From Corynebacterium meridianum (lineage in GTDB: Bacteria; Actinomycetota; Actinomycetes; Mycobacteriales; Mycobacteriaceae), in assembly GCF_016342265.1 (NCBI RefSeq), contig NZ_JAEIOS010000013.1:424515-488514 (forward strand): a stretch of 64,000 nucleotides of DNA, in the 5' to 3' direction. The notes under the pieces were generated by a model, which ran no database searches, had not been told where the DNA came from, and saw only the letters and a program-made list of their open reading frames with translations. Positions 1 through 9,300 of the stretch are shown in pieces; position 1 is the stretch's first letter, and each line of letters begins with the position of its first letter. A program made the translations under genes and the position numbers.

Positions 1-531
1 GTGCACATTCTCGATGCCGAGGGCAACGAGGTCGGTGACGACGAGACCGGCGAACTCTACCTCGCGGGGGTACAGCTCGCCGCCGGATACGTCGGCGATG
101 AGGAACTCACCGCCCGAACGTTCGTGCCCAGCCCCTTCGAGGGCGATGACGGCGGACGGATGTACCGGACCGGTGACCTCGCGGGCTGGCACAAGGGCCA
201 GATGTACTACGCCGGTCGTGTCGACGACCAGGTGAAGATCCGCGGCAACCGCGTGACCCTCGGCGAGGTCGAAGCCGCGCTCGCAGCCCTGGACGGCGTC
301 CGTGCCGCGGCCGCGGTGGCCGACACCACGGGTGAGCACCCGGAATTACGCGGGTTCATCGTCGCGGACCCGGGCTGCCCGGACCTCGACACGCTGACGG
401 CGAAACTGCGGGACCGTGTCCCGGCCTACGCGGTGCCGTCGACCATCACCAGGATCGATCAACTCCCCGTCACCGCAAACGGAAAACTCGACCGCCGTGC
501 GCTGGTCCGGCTCTACCACGACCGGTCCTGA
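1..531 (+). CDS. NRPS adenylation domain, C-terminal fragment (5' end outside window)
   Basis: This is the C-terminal part of a nonribosomal peptide synthetase adenylation domain, open at the left edge of the window. Visible core motifs are A6-like GELYLAGVQLAAGY (about residues 17-30), A7 YRTGDL (55-60), A8 with GRVDDQVKIRG (72-82) and A10 PVTANGKLD with the catalytic lysine near the C-terminus. The protein ends 10 residues after A10, so no carrier domain follows in the same chain; the next gene, 61 bases on, supplies carrier and thioesterase domains. The specificity residues lie upstream of the window, so the substrate cannot be read. By context it belongs to a siderophore assembly line. 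The first codon here is not necessarily the real start. Confidence 0.9.
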   Translation: MHILDAEGNEVGDDETGELYLAGVQLAAGYVGDEELTARTFVPSPFEGDDGGRMYRTGDLAGWHKGQMYYAGRVDDQVKIRGNRVTLGEVEAALAALDGVRAAAAVADTTGEHPELRGFIVADPGCPDLDTLTAKLRDRVPAYAVPSTITRIDQLPVTANGKLDRRALVRLYHDRS

Positions 532-592
532 AGATCCCAGCCCCCGTTCCCCAGCTCTCACCCTCACGCACCTCCCCAAGGAGCCCATCACC

Positions 593-1693
593 ATGACCAG
601 GAATCCCATTGCTGTGCCGGATCACGCCGAGGCGACGGAACTCATCGCCCGGCACATGAGCGCCCTCACCGGAACTGAAATCGGATCCGGCGACGACTTC
701 TTCGCCTGCGGGGGGCATTCCCTTTCCGCGATGAAGCTCCTGGGGCGCCTGCGTCGGGCAGGTCTTGACGTCGGGGTCGACACGATCCTGACGCACCGGA
801 CCCCGGAGGCCATCGCCTCGGCGGCGACGGGCATCCGGGACGCGGAATCCCCCGCCCGCGCCCAGCTCCCCGGGGAGGGCGTTCTGGTCGACTTCTCCGG
901 CGGCGACGGTGCCCCGATCTTCTGTTTCCACGCGGTCGTCGGGCTGGCCTGGAGCTACGCCCCTCTCGCCGGACTGCTCGATGACGGGCACCGCGTGATC
1001 GGGGTGCAGCTCCCGGACGCCGAGACGACCCTGTCGATCGGCCTCGACCACGACGCGCTGTGCCGCTACTATCTCGATCTCCTCCGGCAGGTGCAGCCGG
1101 AAGGCCCGTACCGGTTGCTCGGCTACTCGTCCGGCGGCGCACTGGCGCACACCATCGCGGGGATGCTCCAGCAGGACGGCGAGACGGTCGACTTCCTCGG
1201 TGTCATCGACGCGTACCCCTCCGGAATCGCGCCGGACACCCCGAACGGTCTCGCCGCGGCACTGGACACGTTCATCCGGCACCACAAGCCGGACGAGGAG
1301 ATCCCGGAGCTCCCCGGTGACGGGGGCTTCGGCGACATCATGGCCGTACTCGAACACTTCGACGACGCGCTGATCGGCGAGATGATCCGCGCCGCCAACG
1401 CCCCGAACTTCTCGCAGGAGGAGATCGACGCGATGAAGGACGCCTCCGGTCGGTGCTTCATGATCCACATGACCGCGACCCGCTCGCCGTACACCGGTCC
1501 GGTTCTCGTGCTGCGTGCCGGTGACACGACGGACATGGCCGGTCTGAACTGGGAACCTCTCAAGGCGTGGGAGGATCTGGACGGCGTCGAGCCCGTCAGC
1601 TCACACACGGTCGACAGTGCCCATCTGGCGATGAGTTCCGTCCAGGCGTGGGAGTCCATGGCACCAGTGATCGAGCGCCATCTCGTCGCATGA
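593..1693 (+). CDS. Stand-alone carrier protein-thioesterase (T-TE) didomain of an NRPS
   Basis: 366 aa. An N-terminal peptidyl carrier domain has the phosphopantetheine motif DDFFACGGHSL with Ser43. A type I thioesterase follows from about residue 95: GYSSG (nucleophile Ser179), Asp206 in VIDAYPS and His344 in SAHLAM form the expected triad. I chose ATG 593 because AAGGAG (578-583) lies nine bases upstream. The gene follows a separate adenylation-domain protein, so one NRPS module is split between A and T. In siderophore synthesis such a unit would hold the last acyl intermediate and release it by hydrolysis or cyclisation. A second complete TE is in the NRPS at 6394-10335, so the window has two release domains. 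Function by domain content is secure; the product is inferred. Confidence 0.9.
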   Translation: MTRNPIAVPDHAEATELIARHMSALTGTEIGSGDDFFACGGHSLSAMKLLGRLRRAGLDVGVDTILTHRTPEAIASAATGIRDAESPARAQLPGEGVLVDFSGGDGAPIFCFHAVVGLAWSYAPLAGLLDDGHRVIGVQLPDAETTLSIGLDHDALCRYYLDLLRQVQPEGPYRLLGYSSGGALAHTIAGMLQQDGETVDFLGVIDAYPSGIAPDTPNGLAAALDTFIRHHKPDEEIPELPGDGGFGDIMAVLEHFDDALIGEMIRAANAPNFSQEEIDAMKDASGRCFMIHMTATRSPYTGPVLVLRAGDTTDMAGLNWEPLKAWEDLDGVEPVSSHTVDSAHLAMSSVQAWESMAPVIERHLVA

Positions 1694-1754
1694 GGCTGTC
1701 CTCACGGACAGGACAGGGAGTCCACGAACGCAGGCCACACCCGGTCCGGTAGTC

Positions 1755-1773
1755 TGAGGGTTCCCTAACTTCT
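1755..1773 (+). promoter_or_regulatory. Putative DtxR/IdeR-type iron box before the SIP-fusion gene
   Basis: TGAGGGTTCCCTAACTTCT matches 12 of 19 positions of the DtxR/IdeR consensus TWAGGTTAGSCTAACCTWA. It overlaps a -10-like TAGTCT (1750-1755) and lies 33 bases before the ATG at 1807. Iron-bound repressor sitting here would block transcription of the siderophore-interacting protein. The match is moderate and rests on context. Confidence 0.45.
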
Positions 1774-1806
1774 TCTTCCCCGATCTCCGGAAGGACGGCA
1801 CCGCCT

Positions 1807-3597
1807 ATGGCACGGAGCAGCCGAACCCACGACATTCACCCGATCAGTATCCGGGAGCTCGAGGTGATCCGGTCCGGGGACGTCACCCCGGGGATGCGAC
1901 GCGTGGTCCTCGGCGGCCCGGGGCTCCGGGCACACACCCGTGACGGTCACGGGATGCCCGAGTTCATCAGCGACGGTTTCGACGATGATGTCCGCATCAT
2001 CTTCCCGGATCCGGTGACCGGATCCCGGCCGTACCCCCCGCCGGGCGGAGACGGCCGGCTGAAGTGGAACGATGAGGTCAACCGACTCTTCCGTACCTAC
2101 ACCGTGCGGAAGTATGACGCAGAAGCCGGCGAGGTCACCATCGACTTCGCCCGGCACGGCAAGGGGCTGGCGGAGGGCTGGGCGGTTTCCGCGGCACCCG
2201 GAGCCAAGGTGTGGGTCGCGGGTCCGAAACGGTGCGGTGCGTTACCCATCCACGCTGATCATCTCGTCCTCGTGGGGGACATGACCGCGCTTCCGGCCAT
2301 CGGGAGATGCCTCGAAGAACTACCCACCGGTACTCCGGTGACCGCCCTCGTGGAGGTGCCCGAACGACACGATGTCCAGCAGCTCGCCACCTCCGCGTCC
2401 GTGGACCTGCGGTGGGTCATCCGCGCTGAGGGGGGAAACCTGGCCGAGGCGTTCGAGGCGCTCGAGTGGCCCGCCGGTCGCGTTTACGTGTGGTGCGCCG
2501 GGGAGGCGGGTCAGCTGCGGGGGATGCGTCAGGTCATCAGGGACCATGACGTAGACCCGGCCGACAGGGAGATCACCGGCTACTGGCGCGAACAGACGGA
2601 CGGTGACGGCGGTGGAGCGGCGCCCCTGCACGCGCTGGCTGAACTTGCGGACGTCTCGGGTGGTCTGGCACTGCGGGCCGCGGTGCGGATGGGCCTGTTC
2701 ACCGCGGTGGACGAAGGAAAGGACACTCCGGCGGCAGTGGCCGTGGCAACCGGCACGGCCGAATCCGCCGTGCTGCGGTTCGCCCGGTATCTCGAGGCCC
2801 GGGGGCTCCTGTGTCTCGAGACGGGGGACCGGGGTGGGGTATCCGAGGTGACCCGGATCGGGCTTACGGCGATGGGCCGCGAACTCGTCGACCCCGAGTC
2901 CCGCGCCGTGCAGATGCTCGCCGGTCCCGGACTGGTGGAGCTGCTCGCGTTTCTGCACCTCGACGAAGCGGTGCGTACCGGGGGAGCCGTCGAACTGGGC
3001 ACCGCGCACTGGGCGGGGGAGATTGACCCTGCCGCACTGGCGGTCCGGGTGGACCGTCAGCGGCAGGCATCAGAGGCCGCAACGACCGCAGCCGCGATGG
3101 TCGAAGCTCTGGATGCGGTGACCGACGGGTCGCGCCGCCCGGTGGTGGGATTCGCCGGTGCCGCCGCGGATGTCTACGCGCAGGAGTGCAGCAACCGTCG
3201 CCCCGATGTGTCGGTGGTGTGTCTGGTCCCCGACGGCGCAACGGACGTACCCCTCACTGAGGTGGTGACCTGCCGCAGCTATTCGACGGGGGAATCCGTC
3301 GATGACGTGGATACGCTGGTGGTGGTAGATCCCTTCGCCCTGGCGGCCCCGGCCGGACTCGCCGATCTGCTCGCAGCCACCGGCGTGCCGAACCTGGTGC
3401 TGGTGACGCGGCAGGTCGAGGAGAGTGGCGGGGATGCGGACGACTACGCGGACGACCTGGTGCGGTTGTGTGTGACGGGCACATCGGTGCCGACACGCCG
3501 GGAGATCCGGGACACCCTCGAACGCGCGGGCTACACGATGGACGGGGCCGTGGCCGTGGGCTGGGGTTTCTGGGCGGTCGCGGCTACCCGACGGTAG
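1807..3597 (+). CDS. Siderophore-interacting ferric reductase fused to a methyltransferase-like domain
   Basis: 596 aa. Residues about 10-265 are a siderophore-interacting protein (ViuB/SIP family): an FAD-binding barrel with RTYTVR at 96-101 and a C-terminal nucleotide-binding half ending ITGYWREQTDG. These cytoplasmic flavoenzymes reduce Fe(III)-siderophores to release iron. Residues about 273-596 resemble an acetylserotonin-type O-methyltransferase: a winged-helix dimerisation segment (LRAAVRMGLFTAV, TRIGLTAMG) and a Rossmann half. The SAM-binding glycine motif looks degraded (VVGFAGAAAD instead of a VDVGGG-like loop), so methyl transfer is doubtful. GGAAGGA at 1789-1795 supports ATG 1807. 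The gene overlaps the 3' end of the convergent binding-protein gene by 14 bases. The SIP part is secure; the role of the second half is unknown. Confidence 0.85.
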   Translation: MARSSRTHDIHPISIRELEVIRSGDVTPGMRRVVLGGPGLRAHTRDGHGMPEFISDGFDDDVRIIFPDPVTGSRPYPPPGGDGRLKWNDEVNRLFRTYTVRKYDAEAGEVTIDFARHGKGLAEGWAVSAAPGAKVWVAGPKRCGALPIHADHLVLVGDMTALPAIGRCLEELPTGTPVTALVEVPERHDVQQLATSASVDLRWVIRAEGGNLAEAFEALEWPAGRVYVWCAGEAGQLRGMRQVIRDHDVDPADREITGYWREQTDGDGGGAAPLHALAELADVSGGLALRAAVRMGLFTAVDEGKDTPAAVAVATGTAESAVLRFARYLEARGLLCLETGDRGGVSEVTRIGLTAMGRELVDPESRAVQMLAGPGLVELLAFLHLDEAVRTGGAVELGTAHWAGEIDPAALAVRVDRQRQASEAATTAAAMVEALDAVTDGSRRPVVGFAGAAADVYAQECSNRRPDVSVVCLVPDGATDVPLTEVVTCRSYSTGESVDDVDTLVVVDPFALAAPAGLADLLAATGVPNLVLVTRQVEESGGDADDYADDLVRLCVTGTSVPTRREIRDTLERAGYTMDGAVAVGWGFWAVAATRR

Positions 3598-4642
3598 CCA
3601 GGACGGAATCCGACAGGGCGGTCATCCCCATGGCGCGCAGCTGGTACTCCTGGAACGGAGGATTGTTGAGCATGAGGGCGTCGCTCTCATCGAGGACGAT
3701 GAACTGCTCCGCCTGCTCGGTGACATCCGGTGCGCACGCCTCCGGGCAGTCTCCGGCCCAGAAGATGACATCCGAGCGCAGATCCCTGACGTCGCTCCCC
3801 GGGGGGTAGACGGCGATGTCCGCGCTTCCCTCGTCGGTGGCTATCGCGGGGTTGAGTATCATCCCGAGCTCGGTGAGGTAACTGTTGGTCGGATCGTCTG
3901 CGGCGGTGTGCACGACCTAACGGTCGCCCTCGTGTGAGGGGCGGATGTAGGTGAACGTCTTCCCGTGCAGTTCAGGAAACGCGTCGGCGGCTTTCTTCAC
4001 CGCCAGTCGGTACGTGGTCTTCGCGTTCCACAGTGCTTCCCTCGCGGCGGGGTCGTCGTAGAGGTTGAGGTAGAAGTCGATGGCTTTCCCGGTGTCCACC
4101 TGTCCCGGGGCATCGGTTTCGACGACGGTGGGGGCGATGTCGCTCAACCTTTCGTACAGGGCCGGATCCGTGATGCTGTTCGCCAGGATCAGATCGGGTT
4201 TGAATATGGTCCTGGCCTGCTCCCAGGGGAGCTCCTCCCCGTAGGAGAAATCGTCATCCGGAAGCGGGAGCGGGAGGAAGGAGGTCTCGGCGGCGGAATC
4301 GCCGGTTGTTGTCGCGAGATGGCCCAGATACTGCCAGGCAAGGCCCGTGGACATGACGACCCGTGGATTCCGGGGAATGACCGTAGTACCCATGGCGTGC
4401 GTGACGGTCATCGTCTCTCCGGTCGCGTAGTCACTGAAATCCTGAGTGCCGGAGTTCTCCTCGACGAACTCGATGTCTCCGGCATCGATGTCCGGGAGCG
4501 CCCCGCTCTCCTTCAGCTCGCCGAGCTCTTTCCCGAGCTCCCGGAGCTCGTCGTGTGGCTGCGTCTCGGATGTGGTGCAGGCTGCGGCGGCGATTCCGAT
4601 GCCGATGACGAGGGCGGCGATTTTTCCGGGGGCACGGGACAC
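3584..4642 (-). pseudogene. Fe(III)-siderophore ABC transporter binding lipoprotein, interrupted by in-frame TAG
   Basis: Read through, this is a 352-codon gene in one frame, normal for a class III siderophore-binding protein. A GTG start follows AGGAGGA, and a lipoprotein signal ends in IAAAAC-T. The body has FKPDLILANSITDP, DIAPTVVETDAPG and, after the break, YLTELGMILNPAI and AGDCPEAC, typical of FecB/FepB-like proteins. A single TAG (bases 3917-3919) sits at codon 242 between SHEGDR and VVHTAADDP. Both halves are in the same frame with no base lost, so this is a point nonsense change, a read error or readthrough. If truncated, the C-terminal lobe that closes over the ligand is missing. 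No permease or ATPase gene for it lies in the window. Confidence 0.85.
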
Positions 4643-5049
4643 GGTCTCCTCCTGGGGCGGGTGAGGGGGCCGGGATCGGCTGCAATGTATCAGGCATGCT
4701 AGTCATCTGCTTTTCCTCGCGCTCCGAAATTCTGGGTGGGTGCGGTCGGGCGGGTTGCTGTGCTGCGCTGCATGTGATTGAATGATTCGGTCGCTGACGT
4801 GGGTCGGTCCGCCGTGCGTTTCCGAGCGCGGACCGAGACCCTTCGACACCGCGGGTATCGCCGTCGCCACAGGTTCCAGAGGTTCCAGAGGTTTCACCGT
4901 GGCCGATCGGCCGGTGCCCGCTCATGTACGGTGTTCGTCGCCTTCACCGGGTTCTTCCCGGAGCGTCAGTGGCCGTGCAAGTACATCAGACCGCGTGCGT
5001 CCGGGTCGGAAATCCGGCGCACATTGAAATCCAGGTCAGGAGACCCATA
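4643..5049. other. Divergent intergenic region between the binding-protein gene and rplN
   Basis: 407 bases without a convincing gene. It must hold the promoters of the minus-strand binding lipoprotein and of rplN. I see no clean DtxR-like box and no confident -35/-10 pair. A short tandem repeat lies at 4871-4897. Confidence 0.6.
4871..4897. repeat. Three 9-bp tandem repeats (AGGTTCCAG x2, AGGTTTCAC)
   Basis: AGGTTCCAG occurs twice head to tail (4871-4888), followed by a diverged third copy AGGTTTCAC (4889-4897). It lies about 150 bases upstream of rplN. It may be a slippage product or a protein-binding array. Confidence 0.6.
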
Positions 5050-5418
5050 GTGATTCAGCAGGAATCGCGTCTGCGGGTCGCCGACAACACTGGTGCACGG
5101 GAAATCCTGTGCATCCGCGTTCTCGGTGGCTCCACCCGACGCTTCGGCGGTATCGGTGACGTCATCGTCGCCACCGTCAAGGAAGCCACTCCCGGCGGCA
5201 ACGTGAAGGCCGGCGAAATCGTCAAGGCCGTCATCGTCCGTACGAAGAAGGAGACCCGTCGTCCGGACGGCTCCTACATTCGTTTCGACGAGAACGCAGC
5301 CGTCATCATCAAGAACGACAGCGATCCGCGCGGTACCCGTATCTTCGGTCCCGTCGCACGTGAGCTTCGTGAGAAGAAGTTCATGAAGATCGTCTCGCTG
5401 GCACCGGAGGTAATCTAA
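5050..5418 (+). CDS. rplN: 50S ribosomal protein L14
   Basis: 122 aa, standard L14 length. It opens [16 protein letters not shown], the invariant L14 N-terminus, and contains [12 protein letters not shown] and the [14 protein letters not shown] segment. L14 binds 23S rRNA at the subunit interface next to L19. The start is GTG 5050; the longer reading frame upstream is not L14-like. It is the first gene of a three-gene ribosomal block and its TAA directly abuts the rplX ATG. In most bacteria rpmC-rpsQ precede it; here about 400 bases and the siderophore genes do. Confidence 0.97.
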   Translation: MIQQESRLRVADNTGAREILCIRVLGGSTRRFGGIGDVIVATVKEATPGGNVKAGEIVKAVIVRTKKETRRPDGSYIRFDENAAVIIKNDSDPRGTRIFGPVARELREKKFMKIVSLAPEVI

Positions 5419-5733
5419 ATGAAGATCCACAAGGGCGATAACGTCCTCGTCATCTCCGGTCCGGACAAGGGCGCCCGCGGTAAGGTCATCGAGGCCTACC
5501 CGAAGCGCTCCAAGGTCCTGGTCGAGGGAGTCAACCGCATCAAGAAGCACGTCGCGAACTCCGCGCCCGAGCGTGGCGCCGAGTCCGGTGGCATCGTCAC
5601 CCAGGAAGCGCCGATCCATGTCTCCAACGTCATGGTCATCGATTCCGACGGAAACCCGACCCGCGTCGGTTACCGGATCGATGAGAACGGCAAGCGCGTG
5701 CGCATCTCCCGACGCAACGGGAAGGACATCTGA
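5419..5733 (+). CDS. rplX: 50S ribosomal protein L24
   Basis: 104 aa. The N-terminal KOW motif is clear ([22 protein letters not shown]), followed by [10 protein letters not shown] and the C-terminal [23 protein letters not shown]24 starts 50S assembly by binding the 5' region of 23S rRNA. It begins on the base after the rplN stop and ends two bases before rplE, so the three genes are translated together. Confidence 0.97.
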   Translation: MKIHKGDNVLVISGPDKGARGKVIEAYPKRSKVLVEGVNRIKKHVANSAPERGAESGGIVTQEAPIHVSNVMVIDSDGNPTRVGYRIDENGKRVRISRRNGKDI

Positions 5734-5735
5734 AC

Positions 5736-6305
5736 ATGAGCGAGAACTACACCCCTCGTCTGAAGAACCGCTACCGCGAGGAAATCCGCACCGCGCTGTC
5801 TGAAGAGTTCGACTACGACAACGTCATGCAGGTTCCCGGCGTCGTCAAGGTCGTCGTGAACATGGGAGTCGGCGACGCCGCCCGCGACGCCAAGCTCATC
5901 AACGGCGCGCTCGAGGACCTCACCCTGATCACCGGCCAGAAGCCGGAGATCCGTCGGTCCAAGAAGTCCATCGCGAACTTCAAGCTGCGCGAGGGCATGC
6001 CCATCGGCGCCCGCGTCACCCTCCGCGGTGACCGCATGTGGGAGTTCCTGGACCGACTGCTGACCGTCGCCCTGCCCCGTATCCGCGACTTCCGCGGACT
6101 CTCGGACCAGCAGTTCGACGGCCACGGCAACTACACGTTCGGCCTCACGGAGCAGACCATGTTCTACGAGATCGACGTGGACAAGGTTGACCGTCCCCGT
6201 GGTATGGACATCACCGTCGTCACCACGGCAACGAACAACGACGAAGGCCGTGCCCTGCTCCGCGAGCTGGGCTTCCCCTTCAAGAAGCCGGGCCAGGAGC
6301 GCTAG
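5736..6305 (+). CDS. rplE: 50S ribosomal protein L5
   Basis: 189 aa, full length. It has the family motifs [36 protein letters not shown] and [13 protein letters not shown] [11 protein letters not shown]5 binds 5S rRNA and contacts the P-site tRNA. It is the last gene of this block: a perfect 21-bp hairpin follows, and the next gene is convergent. rpsN and rpsH, which usually follow, are not here; rpsH resumes 16 kb downstream, a split also seen in other corynebacteria. Confidence 0.97.
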   Translation: MSENYTPRLKNRYREEIRTALSEEFDYDNVMQVPGVVKVVVNMGVGDAARDAKLINGALEDLTLITGQKPEIRRSKKSIANFKLREGMPIGARVTLRGDRMWEFLDRLLTVALPRIRDFRGLSDQQFDGHGNYTFGLTEQTMFYEIDVDKVDRPRGMDITVVTTATNNDEGRALLRELGFPFKKPGQER

Positions 6306-6326
6306 ACGGCGTTTCCCGACCGGTAC

Positions 6327-6376
6327 ACGACTGAACGCCGCCGACCCTCTCACCGGGGTCGGCGGCGTTCAGTCGT
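6327..6376. terminator. Bidirectional hairpin between rplE and the convergent NRPS gene
   Basis: Perfect 21-bp inverted repeat (6327-6347 with 6356-6376), 8-base loop, no clear T-tract on either side. It sits between the 3' ends of rplE (+) and the NRPS gene (-), so it can end both transcripts. Confidence 0.85.
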
Positions 6377-6393
6377 TGATGCCCACCACCGGT

Positions 6394-9300
6394 TCAGGAA
6401 TGGTCGACGAGGAGTTCCGCGACCTCCGTAAGGGCCTCCGGCGACACCATCCCGGGGTGGGTGACATCGATGCTGTGCACCCGGAGTGCCGTGCAGAACG
6501 GATCCCATGCGGTTTCGTCCATGTACTCCGGATTCCGCTCCGCACGGAAGATGTGCACGGTGCCGGCCCACCGTACGGTCCGGTGCTCGCGCATGATCCG
6601 TGCGTTGTGGCCGATCATCTCGGTCACCGTCGCGAGCATGTCGTCCGGGAGCGCACCGAAGGCACCCGGTGCGTCGCGGAGCGCCGCCACCACGTCCGCC
6701 GTGCGCAGTGGTGCGGGATGATCTTCCGGATCCTGACCCGCCATGATGAGCACACCCCGCAGGCGTTCCTGGTCGTCTGGGGCGGGACGACCCCGCCACA
6801 GCTCCGCCGGATAGGCGTCGAGCAGGACGAGTTTCCGCACGCGGACCGGGCTGTCGGCGAGCTCCACCGCACAGGCCTGGGCCAGTACCCCGCCGACCGA
6901 CCACCCGAGGAGATCCACCTCGGTCACACCGTGTCGGGCGCATTCCCCGAGAAGATCGTTCGCCGCCCGCCGCGCTCCGGAGGTGATGGATTCGACCGTG
7001 GAGGAACAACCGTCCGTCAGACCCGGCGACTGAACCGCGAACACACCCCTGCGCGGATCGTCCAGGAGGGGAATCAGCCGGGCATAGGACCAGCCGATTC
7101 CACCTGCCGGGTGGAAACAGAACACGGGGATTCCCGCCCGGTGCGGTCGCAGTGCCAGCAGGGGAGCGAAACCGGCATCGCCGGATGATCCGGCACCGCG
7201 GTCGCGGAGGGTCGCGGTGAGCTGACGCACCGACGGGGCGCCGAAGATGTCCGGCACCCCGACATCGAAGCCGGTCCGGTCCCGGACGGTCCAGGCGAGC
7301 GTCACGGCGTTCAGGGAGGTGCCGCCGAGATCGAAGAAGTTCCGGTCCACGCCTGGCCGCACACCCAGGACCTCGGTGAACGCATCAGAGACCATCGCCT
7401 CGAGCGGGTCCCCGGGAACCGCGGCCCCACCGCCGTCGCACGCTTCGACCACGGGAGCGGGCAGCGCGCCGGTGTCCAGTTTCCCGTTCGCGGTGACCGG
7501 AAGTTCCGGCAGGGGGACGAAGGCCCTGGGGACCATGTAATCCGGGAGCAGTCTCCGGCAGTGCCGGACGAGTTGATCCGGGTCCGGATCCGCGGCTCCG
7601 TGAGCGGGGACGACCCACGCGACGAGGGTGCCGTCTCCGCCGGATCCGGTGGCCGGATGGATTCGCACGACGCACCGGTCGACCCGCGGGTGGGATTCGA
7701 GAACCTCCTCGATCTCACCGGGTTCCAGGCGCTGGCCCCGGAGCTTGATCTGGGTGTCGGTCCGCCCCAGATAGATGAGCTCGCCGTCCGGTGTCCACCG
7801 TGCGATGTCCCCGGAGTCGTACATCCGACCTGCACCCGTGAATGGATCAGTGGTGAACCGCTCCGCGGTCAGGTCCGGGCGCCCCACGTAACCGGTGGCG
7901 ACCTGGACACCCGCGAGGAAGAGCCGACCCGGTGCCCCGACCGGCAGGAGTCGGCCCACCGGGTCGAGGACATAGGTCCGGGTGTTCCACACGGGGGCAC
8001 CGATCGGGATGACCTTCTCTTTCCCGGTGACGGTGTGTGCGGTGACGTCGATGGACGCCTCCGTCGGACCGTAGAGGTTGTGGACCTCGACGTCGAGACG
8101 CCCACGGCAGGCTGCGGCCGTCCGCACGGACAGCGCCTCGCCGGATGTGATCACCGCGCGCAGTTCCGGGACGTCCACCGCGCCGGGAGTCCATGCGAGG
8201 AACGCATCCAGGGCGGAAGGGACGAAGTGACAGACCGTCACCCCGGCCGCGCGGAGCACCTCCAGCAGAGCCTCGGGATCACGGTGCGCGCCAGGGGCAG
8301 GGACCGCGAGCCGGGGACCGTGTGTGAAGGGGAGCAGGAGCTCCCACCCGGAGACATCGAAGGAGACGGGCGTCTTCTGGATCAGCGTGTCGGTCGGGTC
8401 GAGACGGTAGTACGACGCCATCCACTCGAGTCTGTTGAGGATTCCCTCCTGCGGCACGGACACGCCCTTCGGTGTGCCGGTCGACCCGGAGGTGAACAGG
8501 ACGTGGGCGGTGTCCGTGGGCCGGGCGCGAACCGGGTCCGGTGGCCCGGTCGGTGAGTCCGGACCGGTCACCGGACGGATCGTATCCTCCCCGAGAGTGA
8601 CCGTCACCCGCAGGTCCGGGTGCGGACTCGTCATCCCCGGCGCCGTTACCAGTAGCCCGGGCGCGGCGGTCTCCACCATCTGTCGCCGGCGTTCAGCGGG
8701 GAGCCCGGGATCCAGCGGCACCCATGCGGCACCGGTGACGACCGTGGCGACCACCGCGATGCACAGGGCGGGGCTACGGTTCAGCTGCAGTGCCACCAGG
8801 GCTCCCGGACGGGCCCCGTTGCGCCGGAGTTCCACGGCGAGTCGATCGACCTGCCCCCAGAACTCCCTCCGACGGAGCCATTCGCCGTTCCACCAGAGTG
8901 CGTCTGCGTCACCGGCCGGGGACCTGAGGTCGTACTCCCTGCGGGACAGGACACGTTCCTGCAGGGTGGTGGCGGTTCCGGGTGGGTGACCGGTGTCGTT
9001 GAACCGTTCCAGGATCGTGCGTCGTTCGGATCCGTCGATCAGGTCGAGTTGCCCGAAGCTCTCCACCTTGGCGTCGGTTTGCCCGGCGAGCCTGTTGATC
9101 AGTGCCGCGAGTCGTCGGGTGTGCGCGTCCAGTTCCGCCTGCCGGACGCCGTCCCCGTGGGTGAGTCCGTGGAGTGTCATCGAGCCGTCGTCCTCGGACT
9201 GGTAGATGAATTCGATGTCGGAGACGGGTCCCACGGAGATGGTGGTGAGGACAGCGGGGACATCGCCGAACCGGAATCGTGGGGTGAACGGCCGGAGGTT

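Noticed and set aside
470..1468. Long minus-strand open frame opposite the T-TE gene
   Set aside because: No ribosome site or family motif; it mirrors the codon bias of the high-GC gene on the other strand.
3584..3913. Independent small gene starting at GTG 3913
   Set aside because: No ribosome site, and its sequence continues the binding protein in the same frame directly after the TAG.
4680..4720. DtxR box upstream of the binding lipoprotein (around GCATGCTAGTCAT)
   Set aside because: The half-sites do not align with the 19-bp spacing; match too weak to list.
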